Notes: a model not told the origin generated them from the sequence alone. Shown: positions 17,143 to 26,375, counted from the stretch's first letter. The stretch is 64,000 nucleotides of DNA from JAABVY01 sp964496505 (GCA_964496505.1 CAZBZV010000007.1:20702-84701); one strand, 5' to 3'. Program-made: numbers and translations.

Positions 17143-18845
17143 ATGAAAAGCTTGCTCAAACGTCAAAAATCCTGATTGTCGACGACGAGCAGATTATACT
17201 GAACATCGCTTCCGATGTCCTTAAGAGCGAGGGCTATAAGATAGATACCACCCAGGACCCCCTTGAGGCGCTGGAAAAAATCAATTCCGAAAAATACGAC
17301 TTTCTCCTGACAGATATAAAGATGCCGCATATGGACGGCATGACACTGGCCAAAGAAGCCCAGAAAATTTCTCCCGATACCGGCACAATTTTCATGACCG
17401 GCTATGCCAGTTTGGACACTGCCAAAGAAGCTATCAAGGCGGGCGCCTACGATTATATCATGAAGCCCTTCGAACTTTCTGAACTGCGTAAAGGGATAGC
17501 CAAAGCCGTAGCCAAAAAAGCCCGGCTGGAGGAAACCTCCGGCGGACAGGATCTGAAGCGTCTCTCCGATCTGATGGAGGTTCTCTATAATGTCGGCGAG
17601 CGCGACAGCCTTCTCAAGCTCTCTCTGGGACTGGCCCTTCTGAATTGCAATCTCGAGATGGGTATGATTGCGGCCTGGGATGAGCGCTCGGAGAAATTCG
17701 AGGTAGCCGCCACCAATAATGTCAAAGAAGGCGATTTCAAGGTAATCTCTCAAAATCTCAATGTCGAGGCCGCAGACGATTGCTTTGATATCAGTTCTCC
17801 CACACGCAACCCGGGAATAAAGGAGAATCAGTTCTTTTCGAAAATAGTCGAGCACTTTCCCGAGGTTGAATCTCTTTCGGGATTCTTCAATGAATCTCAG
17901 CAGACCATAACTCTTGCTGTCAAGAGCCAGAAAAAATTCTATATTGTCCTGCTCCTGCAGGAAAACAGCGAGGATACATTAAACGACCGTGATCTGAAAC
18001 TGCTCTCGATAGTACTCTCGCTGATCTCACTGGCCGCCGAGAACATCGCCCTCTACGAGGAATCCAAGACTGCTCTCTCCGAGCTGGAAAAGCTTCACGA
18101 CGATATCGTCAATCTGGAGAAAGTCGCCGCCAAGGGCGTTATGTCCGCGGAAATCGGGCACGAGCTCAACAACTTCCTGAATATCGTGCGCAGCAATTTT
18201 GAGATGATGACATTCAAGGCCAAAATCAAGAACAAGGCCGAGGTTGAGAAATATATCGACAGCATCAATATGAGCCTTGATCAGATGACCAAATTTACCA
18301 CCGGTCTTGCCGACGCCGCCAATCTGCGCACTGAAAAGAAAATGATTAATCTGAATGCTCTTCTGGAGGATATCGTAGCCTTCCTGGCTCCCCAGAAGCG
18401 TTTCCGCAATATCGGACTCGGCAAGGAGCTGGACAAATCTCTGCCCAATATGATGGCCGATCCCAGCCAGTTATCTCAGTTGTTCTATAACATCCTAAAC
18501 AACGCCTCGCAGGCCTTGAAGGATCAGGACGCCGGAGGTATCAGGATCGGCACAAAATACAATAAGGAACAACATGAGGTTGTTGTGGAACTTTCCGACA
18601 ACGGCCCCGGCTTCCCGCCCGAACTGGCCGAGAAAGCGTTTACCTCGCGCTTTACCACCAAATCCGGCGGGCACGGCTTCGGCCTGATCGTCTGCGCCAA
18701 GGTGGTAAACAATCACGGCGGCAAGATTAAGGTCGAGGAAGTCAAGCCGCATGGCACAAAATTCAAGATCACCCTGCCTGTTATCTCCGACGGCAAAGAC
18801 GAAGAGCAAACCGACCGCCACAAAACCGCCCAGATAAGGGTGTAA
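17127..18845 (+). CDS. Hybrid receiver-histidine kinase (cytoplasmic)
   Basis: A 572-residue soluble protein. An N-terminal receiver (ILIVDDEQ; phosphoacceptor near residue 61 in LLTDIKMPHMDG; FMTGYAS; MKPFEL) is followed by a ~165-residue sensor region with GAF-like character (LSLGLALLNCNLEMGMIAAW), a HisKA-type dimerisation helix with His at ~343 (SAEIGHELNNFLNIV) and a HATPase (NILNNASQAL; DNGPGFP; GGHGFGLIV). The receiver-first order means phosphorylation can gate kinase activity. No membrane helices are seen. Last gene of the signalling operon. Confidence 0.9.
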   Translation: MSDKVDEKLAQTSKILIVDDEQIILNIASDVLKSEGYKIDTTQDPLEALEKINSEKYDFLLTDIKMPHMDGMTLAKEAQKISPDTGTIFMTGYASLDTAKEAIKAGAYDYIMKPFELSELRKGIAKAVAKKARLEETSGGQDLKRLSDLMEVLYNVGERDSLLKLSLGLALLNCNLEMGMIAAWDERSEKFEVAATNNVKEGDFKVISQNLNVEAADDCFDISSPTRNPGIKENQFFSKIVEHFPEVESLSGFFNESQQTITLAVKSQKKFYIVLLLQENSEDTLNDRDLKLLSIVLSLISLAAENIALYEESKTALSELEKLHDDIVNLEKVAAKGVMSAEIGHELNNFLNIVRSNFEMMTFKAKIKNKAEVEKYIDSINMSLDQMTKFTTGLADAANLRTEKKMINLNALLEDIVAFLAPQKRFRNIGLGKELDKSLPNMMADPSQLSQLFYNILNNASQALKDQDAGGIRIGTKYNKEQHEVVVELSDNGPGFPPELAEKAFTSRFTTKSGGHGFGLIVCAKVVNNHGGKIKVEEVKPHGTKFKITLPVISDGKDEEQTDRHKTAQIRV

Positions 18846-18927
18846 AAGCTATTAGCATTTTGTCTCTGCAATAATCAAGCCTATTTTTATTCGCATAAAT
18901 CCGCATTCTTTATTATCTTGGGAGTCG

Positions 18928-20106
18928 ATGAAAAAGCCCAAAGATAAAAAGATGGTGGCTGTTTATACTGATATCGGACGGGGACATCCCAACTATCTCG
19001 ATTCAGCCCTCAGGGCGGTCGAAAACCGTCTGGAAAAGCTGCCAAAAAGCATCAAAGTCACCTCGGTATTCGAGATATCTAAAGGCATGTCGCTTTTCGG
19101 CTGGAAGACCATACGCCGTATCTACCGTTCCGGCGCTCAGGGAGGGCTGGCCTCGTTTTTATACAATAAAGCACGCGGCCCTCAAACCGACGGCACTCAA
19201 AAGAAAAAAACTATCAAGGTACTTGGAAAATCACTGCGCAAATATTTCGAGGGCTACGACGGCATCGTGCTGGCTGCGCATCCGATTTTAGCGCAGATTC
19301 TGGGCGATGCCTGTCGCGTCTTTTATATTCACGGCGAAATAGCCTCTCCCCTCGAATTCGATATATCAAATGCGGAGAAAATCCTTGCCCCGCTTCAAAA
19401 GACGGCGGACGCCTTCACTGCCGCAGGTATATCGCGAGATAAAATTATTATTACTGGCTTAATGCTCGAGCCGGAGCTGGCCGCCGAAACTGAGCTTATA
19501 AATGCCGAACGTCTAAACCGTCTGGAAAGCGGCGGCAAGACCACAATAGGCTTCTACACTTCCGGCGCCTATCCTAAAATTCATGTCTGGCAGATAATCG
19601 AAGCGGCCGATCATATACTGAAAAACAACCTGGGAAATATCATTATCTCCTGCGGTACGGAAAAGCGGCATTTCGAGCGTTTTAATTCCGCGTTTGGTCA
19701 ATATGAACCGATCACCGACAGGGAGCAATTCAAACAGGGTGAAAGCAGAATTCTTTTACAGCATGATCCCGACAGGCAAGGATTGACATTGCAGGAAATA
19801 GATATGCTGCATAGAATCGATCTGGCGGTGATGGCCGCTCACGAGCGCACCAACTGGACAATCGGGCTCAATCTCCCCACTATTTTCCTGAAACCGAATA
19901 TCGGCAACTTCTCACCCGGCAATCATGAATACGCCCTTGAGCATGGAATCGTTTTCCCTCACAAAGAGGGACATATCACAGAAGCGATAGACAGATTCAT
20001 TGTTGCCTGGCGCGGCAAAGACGAGATCTTAAAAAAACCGGCTGAGGATTACAATTGCAGCGGCTCATACAACGCCGCTGATATAATTATAAAAGAAATC
20101 GAATGA
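18928..20106 (+). CDS. GT-B-like glycosyltransferase family protein, unknown substrate
   Basis: A 392-residue cytoplasmic protein not assigned to a defined family with certainty. Its N-terminus (MVAVYTDIGRGHPNYLDSALRAV) resembles the glycine-rich, His-containing loop of MGDG-synthase/MurG-like GT-B enzymes. The second half has a second Rossmann-like start (TTIGFYTSGAYPKIHVWQIIEAADHIL) and a putative donor-site segment (AAHERTNWTIGLNLPTIFL, then GNFSPGNHEYAL). A nucleotide-sugar or lipid-linked acceptor role is inference from fold-like features only. GGGAG lies close upstream of the ATG. Its stop overlaps an ATG of the gamma-glutamyltransferase frame by four bases, so the two are at least co-transcribed. 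Confidence 0.7.
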   Translation: MKKPKDKKMVAVYTDIGRGHPNYLDSALRAVENRLEKLPKSIKVTSVFEISKGMSLFGWKTIRRIYRSGAQGGLASFLYNKARGPQTDGTQKKKTIKVLGKSLRKYFEGYDGIVLAAHPILAQILGDACRVFYIHGEIASPLEFDISNAEKILAPLQKTADAFTAAGISRDKIIITGLMLEPELAAETELINAERLNRLESGGKTTIGFYTSGAYPKIHVWQIIEAADHILKNNLGNIIISCGTEKRHFERFNSAFGQYEPITDREQFKQGESRILLQHDPDRQGLTLQEIDMLHRIDLAVMAAHERTNWTIGLNLPTIFLKPNIGNFSPGNHEYALEHGIVFPHKEGHITEAIDRFIVAWRGKDEILKKPAEDYNCSGSYNAADIIIKEIE

Positions 20107-20123
20107 AATATGTGAGGATCGCA

Positions 20124-21818
20124 ATGAATACCAGAAAAATATCCTTTATCATAATATTAGTATGGATATTTTCATTACTATCCTGCGGAGAGCCGCAGGA
20201 TGTCCGCTATTTCAAGGGCGCACTGGCGACCGTGCATCCAATCGCAACAGAAATCGGCCAGGATGTACTGGCGCGGGGCGGCAATGCTGTCGACTGTGCC
20301 GTTGCTGTCGGCTTTTCGCTGGCGGTGGTATATCCACAGGCCGGCAATATCGGCGGGGGCGGATTTGCTATTATATACAACCGCGACAGCCTTAATGTTA
20401 CCACTCTGGATTTCCGCGAGAAAGCCCCTATTTTCGCCAAGCAGGACATGTATCTTGACACGGCAGGGAATCTGATCGAAAACGCCAGCCTCCTGGGACA
20501 TAAAGCGGCGGGTGTACCGGGTACTGTGGCGGGGCTTCTGGAGATGCATAAACGGTTCGGTTCCCTGCCCCTGGAAGATCTGATAAATCCGGCAATAAAG
20601 CTGGCTGACAGCGGATTTGCGGTATACAAGATACTGGAGGAGGACCTGGAGGCCTCACGAGAACTCCTAACCCAATTCGAAACAACCAAAAGCATATTCT
20701 TCAAAGATGATGAGCCGCTTTCAGAGGGTGACTGGTTGATCCAGTCTGATCTGGCGGAGACATTGAAAAGGATTCGCAAATACGGGCGCTCCGGATTTTA
20801 CGGCGGACGCACAGCGTCACTGCTGGAAAAATCCTCACTGGAAGCCGGAGGCTTGATCACGCAGACTGATCTGGAAGAATATATGCCGATATGGCGCGCA
20901 CCGATTATATTCAATTTCCATGACCTGAAAATCTTCTCCATGGGGCCGCCGTCCTCTGGAGGAATACTCCTGGCACAGATTTTCAATATGCTCGAACAAT
21001 TCAAGCTGCCCCCGAATGATCCATACGATCCCATGTTCGTGCACCTGTTCACCGCCGCCTGTAAGCGCACCTATGCGGACCGCGCGAAATATCTGGGCGA
21101 TATCGACTTTGTGGACGTCCCGATACAAACGTTGATCTCAGATGAATACGCTAAAAAACGGATGGCTGATTTTAATCCGGTACAGGCTACGCCGTCTAAT
21201 ATGATTGGCCCCGGCCAGATTATGACAGAATCGGAATCCACCACGCACTTTTCGATTGTCGATCAATACGGCAATGCGGTCGGCATAACATACACCATCA
21301 ACGCCTCATTCGGCGCAAAGGTCGTGGCCGACAGCCTGGGATTTTTCCTGAATAATGAGATGGATGATTTTGTGGCAAAGCCGGGCATCCCCAATCTTTA
21401 CGGTCTTGTGGGCGGAGAGGCCAATAAAATCGAACCCCAGAAACGTCCGCTATCCTCAATGAGCCCGACTATGGTCTTCAGATCCGATTCGCTTCTGATG
21501 GTAACCGGTTCACCCGGCGGATCGAAAATCATAACAACCGTCGCGCATTCGATCCTGAGATATTTCCAATTTGACAGGTTCTTGAATCATGCTGTCAATG
21601 ATCCCAAATACCATCATCAGCACCTGCCGGATATTCTGTATTACGAAATCGGAGCATTCGAAAAAAGCGAGGCCTCCAGACTGGAGGAGATGGGTTACAC
21701 CTTGAAAGAACGTTCCGATTACAGCAACCTCAATGCCGTGGCCCGCAAAGATCCAAAAAGGCGCTGGGAGGCCGAGTCTGACCGCAGACGCAAGGGCGAG
21801 GCAGCGGTACTGTATTAA
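20124..21818 (+). CDS. ggt: Gamma-glutamyltransferase, lipoprotein form
   Basis: A 564-residue N-terminal-nucleophile hydrolase that cleaves gamma-glutamyl amide bonds such as those of glutathione. Family marks: GGNAVDCAVAVGF, NIGGGGFAIIY, AGVPGTVAGLLEMHK, the autoprocessing/catalytic Thr in ESTTHFSIVD (~T373), SSMSPTMVF and GSPGGSKI. The precursor should split just before that Thr. The N-terminus is a lipoprotein signal (hydrophobic stretch then LLSC), placing the enzyme on the periplasmic or outer face. Start chosen at ATG 20124 because GAGGA is five bases upstream and the signal is then canonical; ATG 20103, overlapping the previous stop, is the alternative. Confidence 0.93.
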   Translation: MNTRKISFIIILVWIFSLLSCGEPQDVRYFKGALATVHPIATEIGQDVLARGGNAVDCAVAVGFSLAVVYPQAGNIGGGGFAIIYNRDSLNVTTLDFREKAPIFAKQDMYLDTAGNLIENASLLGHKAAGVPGTVAGLLEMHKRFGSLPLEDLINPAIKLADSGFAVYKILEEDLEASRELLTQFETTKSIFFKDDEPLSEGDWLIQSDLAETLKRIRKYGRSGFYGGRTASLLEKSSLEAGGLITQTDLEEYMPIWRAPIIFNFHDLKIFSMGPPSSGGILLAQIFNMLEQFKLPPNDPYDPMFVHLFTAACKRTYADRAKYLGDIDFVDVPIQTLISDEYAKKRMADFNPVQATPSNMIGPGQIMTESESTTHFSIVDQYGNAVGITYTINASFGAKVVADSLGFFLNNEMDDFVAKPGIPNLYGLVGGEANKIEPQKRPLSSMSPTMVFRSDSLLMVTGSPGGSKIITTVAHSILRYFQFDRFLNHAVNDPKYHHQHLPDILYYEIGAFEKSEASRLEEMGYTLKERSDYSNLNAVARKDPKRRWEAESDRRRKGEAAVLY

Positions 21819-21821
21819 TCA

Positions 21822-22463
21822 TCAGTTTATCCCCAGCAGATGGCCGGGTGTGAAATAGAGTATAATTACGACTGGAATAATCGCCAGAATACCAATTACA
21901 TAACGCAAAGGCATTTTAATCTTAAACTGTCGAAAGCCCACCAGCATATATGCCGTGCCTGAAAGCAGAATTGATAGATAAGTCAAAATCATTAGAATAT
22001 ATGTTGCCCACCAACCATCTGAGAGAATAAATATAAATGCTGTGGTGGCAGCCATAAACGTATTAATCTTCCCCCACACATTGGACTCGATTATAAAGTC
22101 CGATTGCTTTGCAATAATAATCCCGCCGCTTAATATGAGGAGGTCCCGATAGCCCAAAAGTATTACCAGCGCCAGCGGAAAATCGCGATGGATCACAAGC
22201 GCCAAAAGCCCGACCACTATAATTATTTTATCTGCCACAGGATCGAGAATCTTACCAAGATCGGTCTTCTGATCCATGCGCCTCGCAAAATAGCCGTCCA
22301 GCACATCGGTCAGAGAGGCCACTGCAATCGTGACAAGAACCATAATATCGGCCAAAGTACCCTCTTTTGAAAGATAATGGAAAATAGGAACCAGGAGGAA
22401 TAAGCGCAGGATTGAAAGCAGATTTGATATATAGAAAATGTGCCTGAACTGCAGATTAATCAA
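21822..22463 (-). CDS. CDP-alcohol phosphatidyltransferase (PgsA-like)
   Basis: A 213-residue integral membrane enzyme of phospholipid synthesis. The complete CDP-alcohol phosphotransferase signature is visible at ~53-79: D-V-L-D-G-Y-F-A-R, eight residues, G-x3-D-x3-D (LGKILDPVADK). About six hydrophobic segments follow the family topology. The reaction transfers a phosphatidyl group from CDP-diacylglycerol to an alcohol, most often glycerol 3-phosphate (PgsA), but the acceptor cannot be fixed from sequence. Start is TTG 22463, with AAGGAA about 9 bases upstream and no suitable ATG nearby. It stands alone, convergent with ggt. Confidence 0.85.
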   Translation of the reverse strand: MINLQFRHIFYISNLLSILRLFLLVPIFHYLSKEGTLADIMVLVTIAVASLTDVLDGYFARRMDQKTDLGKILDPVADKIIIVVGLLALVIHRDFPLALVILLGYRDLLILSGGIIIAKQSDFIIESNVWGKINTFMAATTAFIFILSDGWWATYILMILTYLSILLSGTAYMLVGFRQFKIKMPLRYVIGILAIIPVVIILYFTPGHLLGIN

Positions 22464-22517
22464 TTTTCCAGTTCCTTTTTATACCGGTCGGAATAATTAT
22501 TAAATATCTTTATTCAA

Positions 22518-22531
22518 GTGACTTAAGTCAA
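22518..22531. promoter_or_regulatory. FNR/CRP-like palindromic site
   Basis: GTGACTTAAGTCAA is a near-perfect palindrome of the TTGAC-N4-GTCAA form recognised by FNR/CRP-family regulators, with one mismatch in the first base. It lies between divergent genes, 138 bases before the vWA-protein start. A similar box with the same TTAA spacer is at 54368. No cognate regulator is encoded in the window. Confidence 0.4.
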
Positions 22532-22655
22532 TATTTAACAGCCACAGCCCAAAATCAAATTTATTTTTCTTAAACACCGGGAATATTGAGCCGTCATTTT
22601 TGTAGAGGTCACAGAAGATACAGGACAGCCCATAAATCAAATTAAGGAGGCAGTT

Positions 22656-24626
22656 ATGTCTTTCAGCAGGATTCTTATACCCATTTTGATCATTTTCATG
22701 GTCTTCGGGCTTTTGACCACACTCGACGGAGAAAAGCTTCAGCCCGGAATTAAGGGTACGATCACCGACAAAGCAAGCGGCAAGCCAATCGCCAATGCAG
22801 CCGTGGAATTGCCCGGTACAACATTCAAAACAACCACCGGCTCTGACGGCAGCTATTTAATTGCCAATGTCCCGGAGGGCTCGTATTTGATGACAATCAC
22901 GGCGCCCGGATATATCAAAGTAAATATAGTACGAGCACAGGTAGTTAAAAATGCTGCTACAACAATCGATTATGCAATGACAAAATCAACAGGAGCTCCC
23001 AATGAAATGGAATCAGTTTTTGCAACGACATTGCAGAAGATTGAAATGGACAGGGAAATTGTAGAGGAAAAAGAAGGCCTCGTCATGCATGACATGGCCA
23101 TGCCACTAGGAGAACAATCTATCAATTCCCCGGCTCCGGCCAGGATAAAATCAAATGGTCTCATTTTATCGCATAATGCTCCCACCTCCGGGCAGTGGCT
23201 TCCGCACGGCGGAACTACTCCGCCCAACGGCGAACCGTATTCGGGGACATTCTTCAAAAATTACGGCGTCAATCCGTTTGTCGATACCGAGGATGACCAT
23301 TTCTCGACTTTCGCAATCGATGTTGACGATGCCTCCTATTCGGTTGCACGCGGCTATATCGAGCGCGGCAATCTGCCTCCGGCCGATGCAGTGCGCACCG
23401 AGGAATTCGTGAACTTCTTCGACTATGATTATCCCGCGCCGGAGAGAGAAAAATTCAAGGTGTATATCGAGGGCGCGCCCTCAAAATTCGGCCAAAATGC
23501 CGACATGCTTCGAATCGGGATCAAAGGGCAGGAAATAAATCCGGTCGACCGTAAACCTGCAGTGCTGACATTCGTTATCGATGTATCCGGCTCGATGGGT
23601 ATCGACAGCCGCCTGGGTATGGTCAAACGCGCGCTCAGACTTCTGGTCGATCAGCTTCGCGAGGATGACCTTGTGGGTATCGCGATTTACGGCAGCCTCG
23701 GAGAAAAATATCTCGACCACACCTCAATTAAAGATAAAGATGATATTCTGTTTGCAATTGATGCGCTCCACACCGGCGGCGCCACCAATGCCGAGGAAGG
23801 CATCAAGATCGGCTACAAGATGGCCTCGGAGAATTTCAAGGAAGGCGCGATCAACAGGATTATCCTCTGCTCTGACGGTGTGGCTAATGTTGGAAGAACC
23901 GGTCCCGACGCCATCCTGAAGGAGATTAAGGAGTATGTCGAAAAGGGTATCACGCTTACGACCGTCGGCTTCGGAATGGCCAACTACAACGACGTACTGA
24001 TGGAACAGCTTGGCAACAAGGGTAACGGCCATTTTGCCTATGTCGATAACCTCGAGCAGGCCAGGCGGATTTTCGTCCAGAACCTGACCGGAACTCTTCA
24101 GGTAATTGCAAAGGATGTTAAGATTCAGATTGATTTCGATCCTGAGAAGGTCAGAAGCTACAGGCTTCTGGGATATGAAAACCGTGATGTCGATGACGAC
24201 AAATTCCGTGACGACAAAGAGGACGGCGGTGAAATCGGCTCGGGGCATGATGTTACCGCGCTGTATGAGATCAAGTTCAAGGACGGCGCTTCGGGTAAAT
24301 TCGCAACTCTGTTCGTGCGCTACAAAAATCCCGATGCCGGGGATGAGGTCACCGAATCGAGCTTCCCGCTTGAGATGAGTGACATCAAATCCGATTTTGC
24401 AGAGACTTCATCATCATTCCGGCTGGCAGCCTGCGCTGCTGAATTTGCCGAGATTCTGCGCGAATCGTACTGGGCCAAAGACGGTGACATGGGCGAGGTC
24501 TTGAAGCTTGCCCAGGAGCTGTCCTATGAGAACAAGGATGATGACGATATAATCGAGTTCACAGCTATGGTCTCACGTGCCAAGAAGCTCTGGGACGAAA
24601 AAGAATTGCTTTCGAAGGGTAACTAA
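22656..24626 (+). CDS. Exported von Willebrand factor A protein with CarboxypepD_reg-like domain
   Basis: A 656-residue protein of the YfbK-like family (vWF_A_N, vWA, DUF3520). Order: signal or membrane anchor (ILIPILIIFMVFGLLTTL), a carboxypeptidase-regulatory-like domain (~30-108), a linker, the N-terminal vWF_A_N segment (NPFVDTEDDHFSTFAIDVDD...SVARGYI), a vWA domain with MIDAS residues D309, S311 and S313 (DVSGSMG) plus GGATNAEEGI and CSDGVANVG, then the DUF3520 C-terminus. It probably binds a divalent metal and protein partners at the cell surface; its role is unknown. AAGGAGG precedes the ATG at ideal spacing. Monocistronic, ending at a terminator. Confidence 0.9.
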   Translation: MSFSRILIPILIIFMVFGLLTTLDGEKLQPGIKGTITDKASGKPIANAAVELPGTTFKTTTGSDGSYLIANVPEGSYLMTITAPGYIKVNIVRAQVVKNAATTIDYAMTKSTGAPNEMESVFATTLQKIEMDREIVEEKEGLVMHDMAMPLGEQSINSPAPARIKSNGLILSHNAPTSGQWLPHGGTTPPNGEPYSGTFFKNYGVNPFVDTEDDHFSTFAIDVDDASYSVARGYIERGNLPPADAVRTEEFVNFFDYDYPAPEREKFKVYIEGAPSKFGQNADMLRIGIKGQEINPVDRKPAVLTFVIDVSGSMGIDSRLGMVKRALRLLVDQLREDDLVGIAIYGSLGEKYLDHTSIKDKDDILFAIDALHTGGATNAEEGIKIGYKMASENFKEGAINRIILCSDGVANVGRTGPDAILKEIKEYVEKGITLTTVGFGMANYNDVLMEQLGNKGNGHFAYVDNLEQARRIFVQNLTGTLQVIAKDVKIQIDFDPEKVRSYRLLGYENRDVDDDKFRDDKEDGGEIGSGHDVTALYEIKFKDGASGKFATLFVRYKNPDAGDEVTESSFPLEMSDIKSDFAETSSSFRLAACAAEFAEILRESYWAKDGDMGEVLKLAQELSYENKDDDDIIEFTAMVSRAKKLWDEKELLSKGN

Positions 24627-24649
24627 CCTCCTCAACCAATACTCCTTCT

Positions 24650-24680
24650 GGCGGGTCAACATCCGGGCCCGCCTTTTTTT
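24650..24680 (+). terminator. Rho-independent terminator of the vWA gene
   Basis: GGCGGGTC (24650-24657) pairs with GGCCCGCC (24666-24673; one G-U), followed directly by seven T residues (24674-24680). It begins 24 bases after the stop codon. Confidence 0.9.
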
Positions 24681-24761
24681 ATCTCCAATCGGTACCCCCA
24701 CATGAAATGTGGTTTCAAAATGGTCGTACTACTATGTCGTTTTTGAGGAGAATATGTCCCT

Positions 24762-24832
24762 GGGTGGCCGGGTCAAACTGGTTTGACCCGGGAGTTGGAC
24801 ACACGCCCAAATCAAGTTTGGACGTGCCACCC
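24762..24832. repeat. REP-like inverted doublet with GGGTGGC heads (copy A)
   Basis: Two hairpin units in inverted orientation. Unit 1 is GGGTGGC (24762-24768) plus a stem CGGGTCAAAC/GTTTGACCCG (24769-24790). Unit 2, read in reverse complement, is GGGTGGC (24832-24826) plus a stem of CACG-CCAAA type (24802-24826). The heads are identical while the stems differ. The same layout occurs at 28134-28208. It falls in the 326-bp gap between the vWA terminator and the aspartyl-protease gene. Confidence 0.7.
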
Positions 24833-24849
24833 CATAAATGCCAGGCGCG

Positions 24850-24941
24850 GCGGCAGGAATCCGTTCCTGCCGCAGACAGCAGTCAGGAAAGATTCCTGAC
24901 TGCGCATTAAAAATCGAGTCCGACCGGGAAGCCATTCCCGG
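24850..24941. repeat. Cluster of three perfect short hairpins
   Basis: GCGGCAGGAA (24850-24859) pairs with TTCCTGCCGC (24864-24873). GCAGTCAGGAA (24879-24889) pairs with TTCCTGACTGC (24893-24903). CCGGGAA (24924-24930) pairs with TTCCCGG (24935-24941). All have loops of 3-4 bases and GGAA at the loop edge. The first two look like another inverted doublet, because each outer flank has GCGC. The third is 12 bases from the stop of the minus-strand gene but lacks a U-tract. Confidence 0.65.
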
Positions 24942-24953
24942 CGGAAATTACTG

Positions 24954-26135
24954 CTAATTGGCTTTTATCTCCGGAAGCAGATTCCTGCTTTTCAGTAATA
25001 CCCGTCTCTCCCCATCAGCAGTTCTCATAAGCAATTCTATCTCATCCACATCTTTATTTCTAAATGGCTCATACAGCCCATAGTGGGAGTATTCGGAGAC
25101 TTTTCTCCCGTTAACCTCTAACAGTTCATCGCCGACCTCAATACCGGCGCTGTCGGCCGGCGATCCTTCCCACAAGCCTTTCACGAGGACATGATTGCTG
25201 TCTTCAAATGAAAACTGTACTCCATAAGACCTTATGTTAGTTTTATGCTTTTCTTCCTCATGCGGAACCATCATAATCTGGCTTCTCTTGCGGTCAAAAG
25301 TGGTTTTAAAAGGCAGCAAAAGTTCCTTTCCGATGTATGTCTCGTCGCCATAAAAATAGCTCGGGATATTTCTGAATTCATGATTTCCTATTTTTATAGA
25401 CGGCGCTCTGGAAAGAAAGCATTCCTCGGGAGCTCCAAACACCGGCTCAATTATAATTCCTTTTGATTTTATCACTGGCTGTCCAAAAAACTCACTTTTG
25501 TTTTCCACATATGAACGAGGCAGGATAATTGCCACAGGACAGCCGGTATCAAGCATGCCTTTCACTTTTATACTATCTGCTATAATCAAATCAATTTCCA
25601 TAGTGCGGCGCAAATTCCAGACTGAATATTTAACAAGGATTGAGTTGCTGTCCGGCTGCAAAGGCTCACTATCATTCGAAAGTATTATTTGCTGATTTAT
25701 ATAATCGATAGTATATCGATATCCTCTGAAAAGATTTGGACCCAGGATTCCATCCATTCTATCATAAAATTCTCTGCCCTCAGCTTCCAATGAATACAAT
25801 TTAAGTTTTTCTTTCCTGATAGGGCCAATCCTAATAGAATCGACAATATATTTATGATCTGTCCAATCAAGAATGGAAACGTATACAGATCTTTCCGGAA
25901 TGATATTCATCTCCTCAAAAAGAATCGGATTTATAGTTATCTTACCACCCGTATCGAATGCAAATTTAAAGGTTTTCGGGCTGTCGTTGACTTTTGTATC
26001 GAGAAGTATAGCATGGCCTCTCAGTTCAAAAGGAATAATTATCTCATTACTATCCAGCTGGCTAAATCCGACAACAGGATTTAGCAGGAATATTAGAGTA
26101 ACAAACCATCCAACAAAAAAACGCATTTTACACAT
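24954..26135 (-). CDS. Exported retropepsin-like aspartyl protease with PDZ domain
   Basis: A 393-residue protein with a signal peptide (FFVGWFVTLIFLLNPVVGFS), two retropepsin-like lobes each with an Asp-Thr-Gly motif (FAFDTGGKITI near residue 60; GMLDTGCPVAIIL near residue 195) and a C-terminal PDZ domain (GVQFSFEDSNHVLVKGLWEGSPADSAGIEVGDELLEVNGRKV). Having both lobes in one chain resembles the aspartyl_protease_2/PDZ proteins common in Bacteroidota-like genomes; the active site would form between the two DTG motifs. The substrate is unknown. An in-frame ATG at 26126 is an alternative start. Codon use is more AT-rich than the neighbours, and the gene stands alone between hairpin-rich gaps. 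Confidence 0.82.
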   Translation of the reverse strand: MCKMRFFVGWFVTLIFLLNPVVGFSQLDSNEIIIPFELRGHAILLDTKVNDSPKTFKFAFDTGGKITINPILFEEMNIIPERSVYVSILDWTDHKYIVDSIRIGPIRKEKLKLYSLEAEGREFYDRMDGILGPNLFRGYRYTIDYINQQIILSNDSEPLQPDSNSILVKYSVWNLRRTMEIDLIIADSIKVKGMLDTGCPVAIILPRSYVENKSEFFGQPVIKSKGIIIEPVFGAPEECFLSRAPSIKIGNHEFRNIPSYFYGDETYIGKELLLPFKTTFDRKRSQIMMVPHEEEKHKTNIRSYGVQFSFEDSNHVLVKGLWEGSPADSAGIEVGDELLEVNGRKVSEYSHYGLYEPFRNKDVDEIELLMRTADGERRVLLKSRNLLPEIKAN

Positions 26136-26301
26136 ACCACCCAGATTCCCCTCTCATGGGAGCCTTTTTAGTATCTCCCGGTTTTACTTCATTTTTCTCA
26201 TAAAAGATATGACTTCATTTAAAAATATAGGGCTTTTTTATTCCTTTTCAAGAGTTTTCCCAAACAAAAAATTGAATGCATAATCCCCAAAACTAATTCC
26301 C

Positions 26302-26332
26302 TTGACAGAACCGGGGTCTTGCGTACTTTATA
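26302..26332 (+). promoter_or_regulatory. Probable promoter of the C11 peptidase gene
   Basis: TTGACA (26302-26307) is followed by TACTTT at 26324-26329 (16-base spacer) or TTTATA at 26327-26332 (19-base spacer). The start codon lies 44 bases downstream of the latter. The -35 hexamer is consensus; the -10 choice is uncertain. Confidence 0.45.
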
Positions 26333-26375
26333 TATGAGGTCTTATCAGTATTAACATATTCCGCAGGATAAAACT

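Noticed and set aside
24707..24910. 67-residue ORFs across the hairpin cluster
   Set aside because: They consist entirely of translated palindromic repeats on both strands.
24762..24941. CRISPR-like array from successive repeats
   Set aside because: The units are unequal hairpins without constant repeats or regular spacers, and no cas genes are present.
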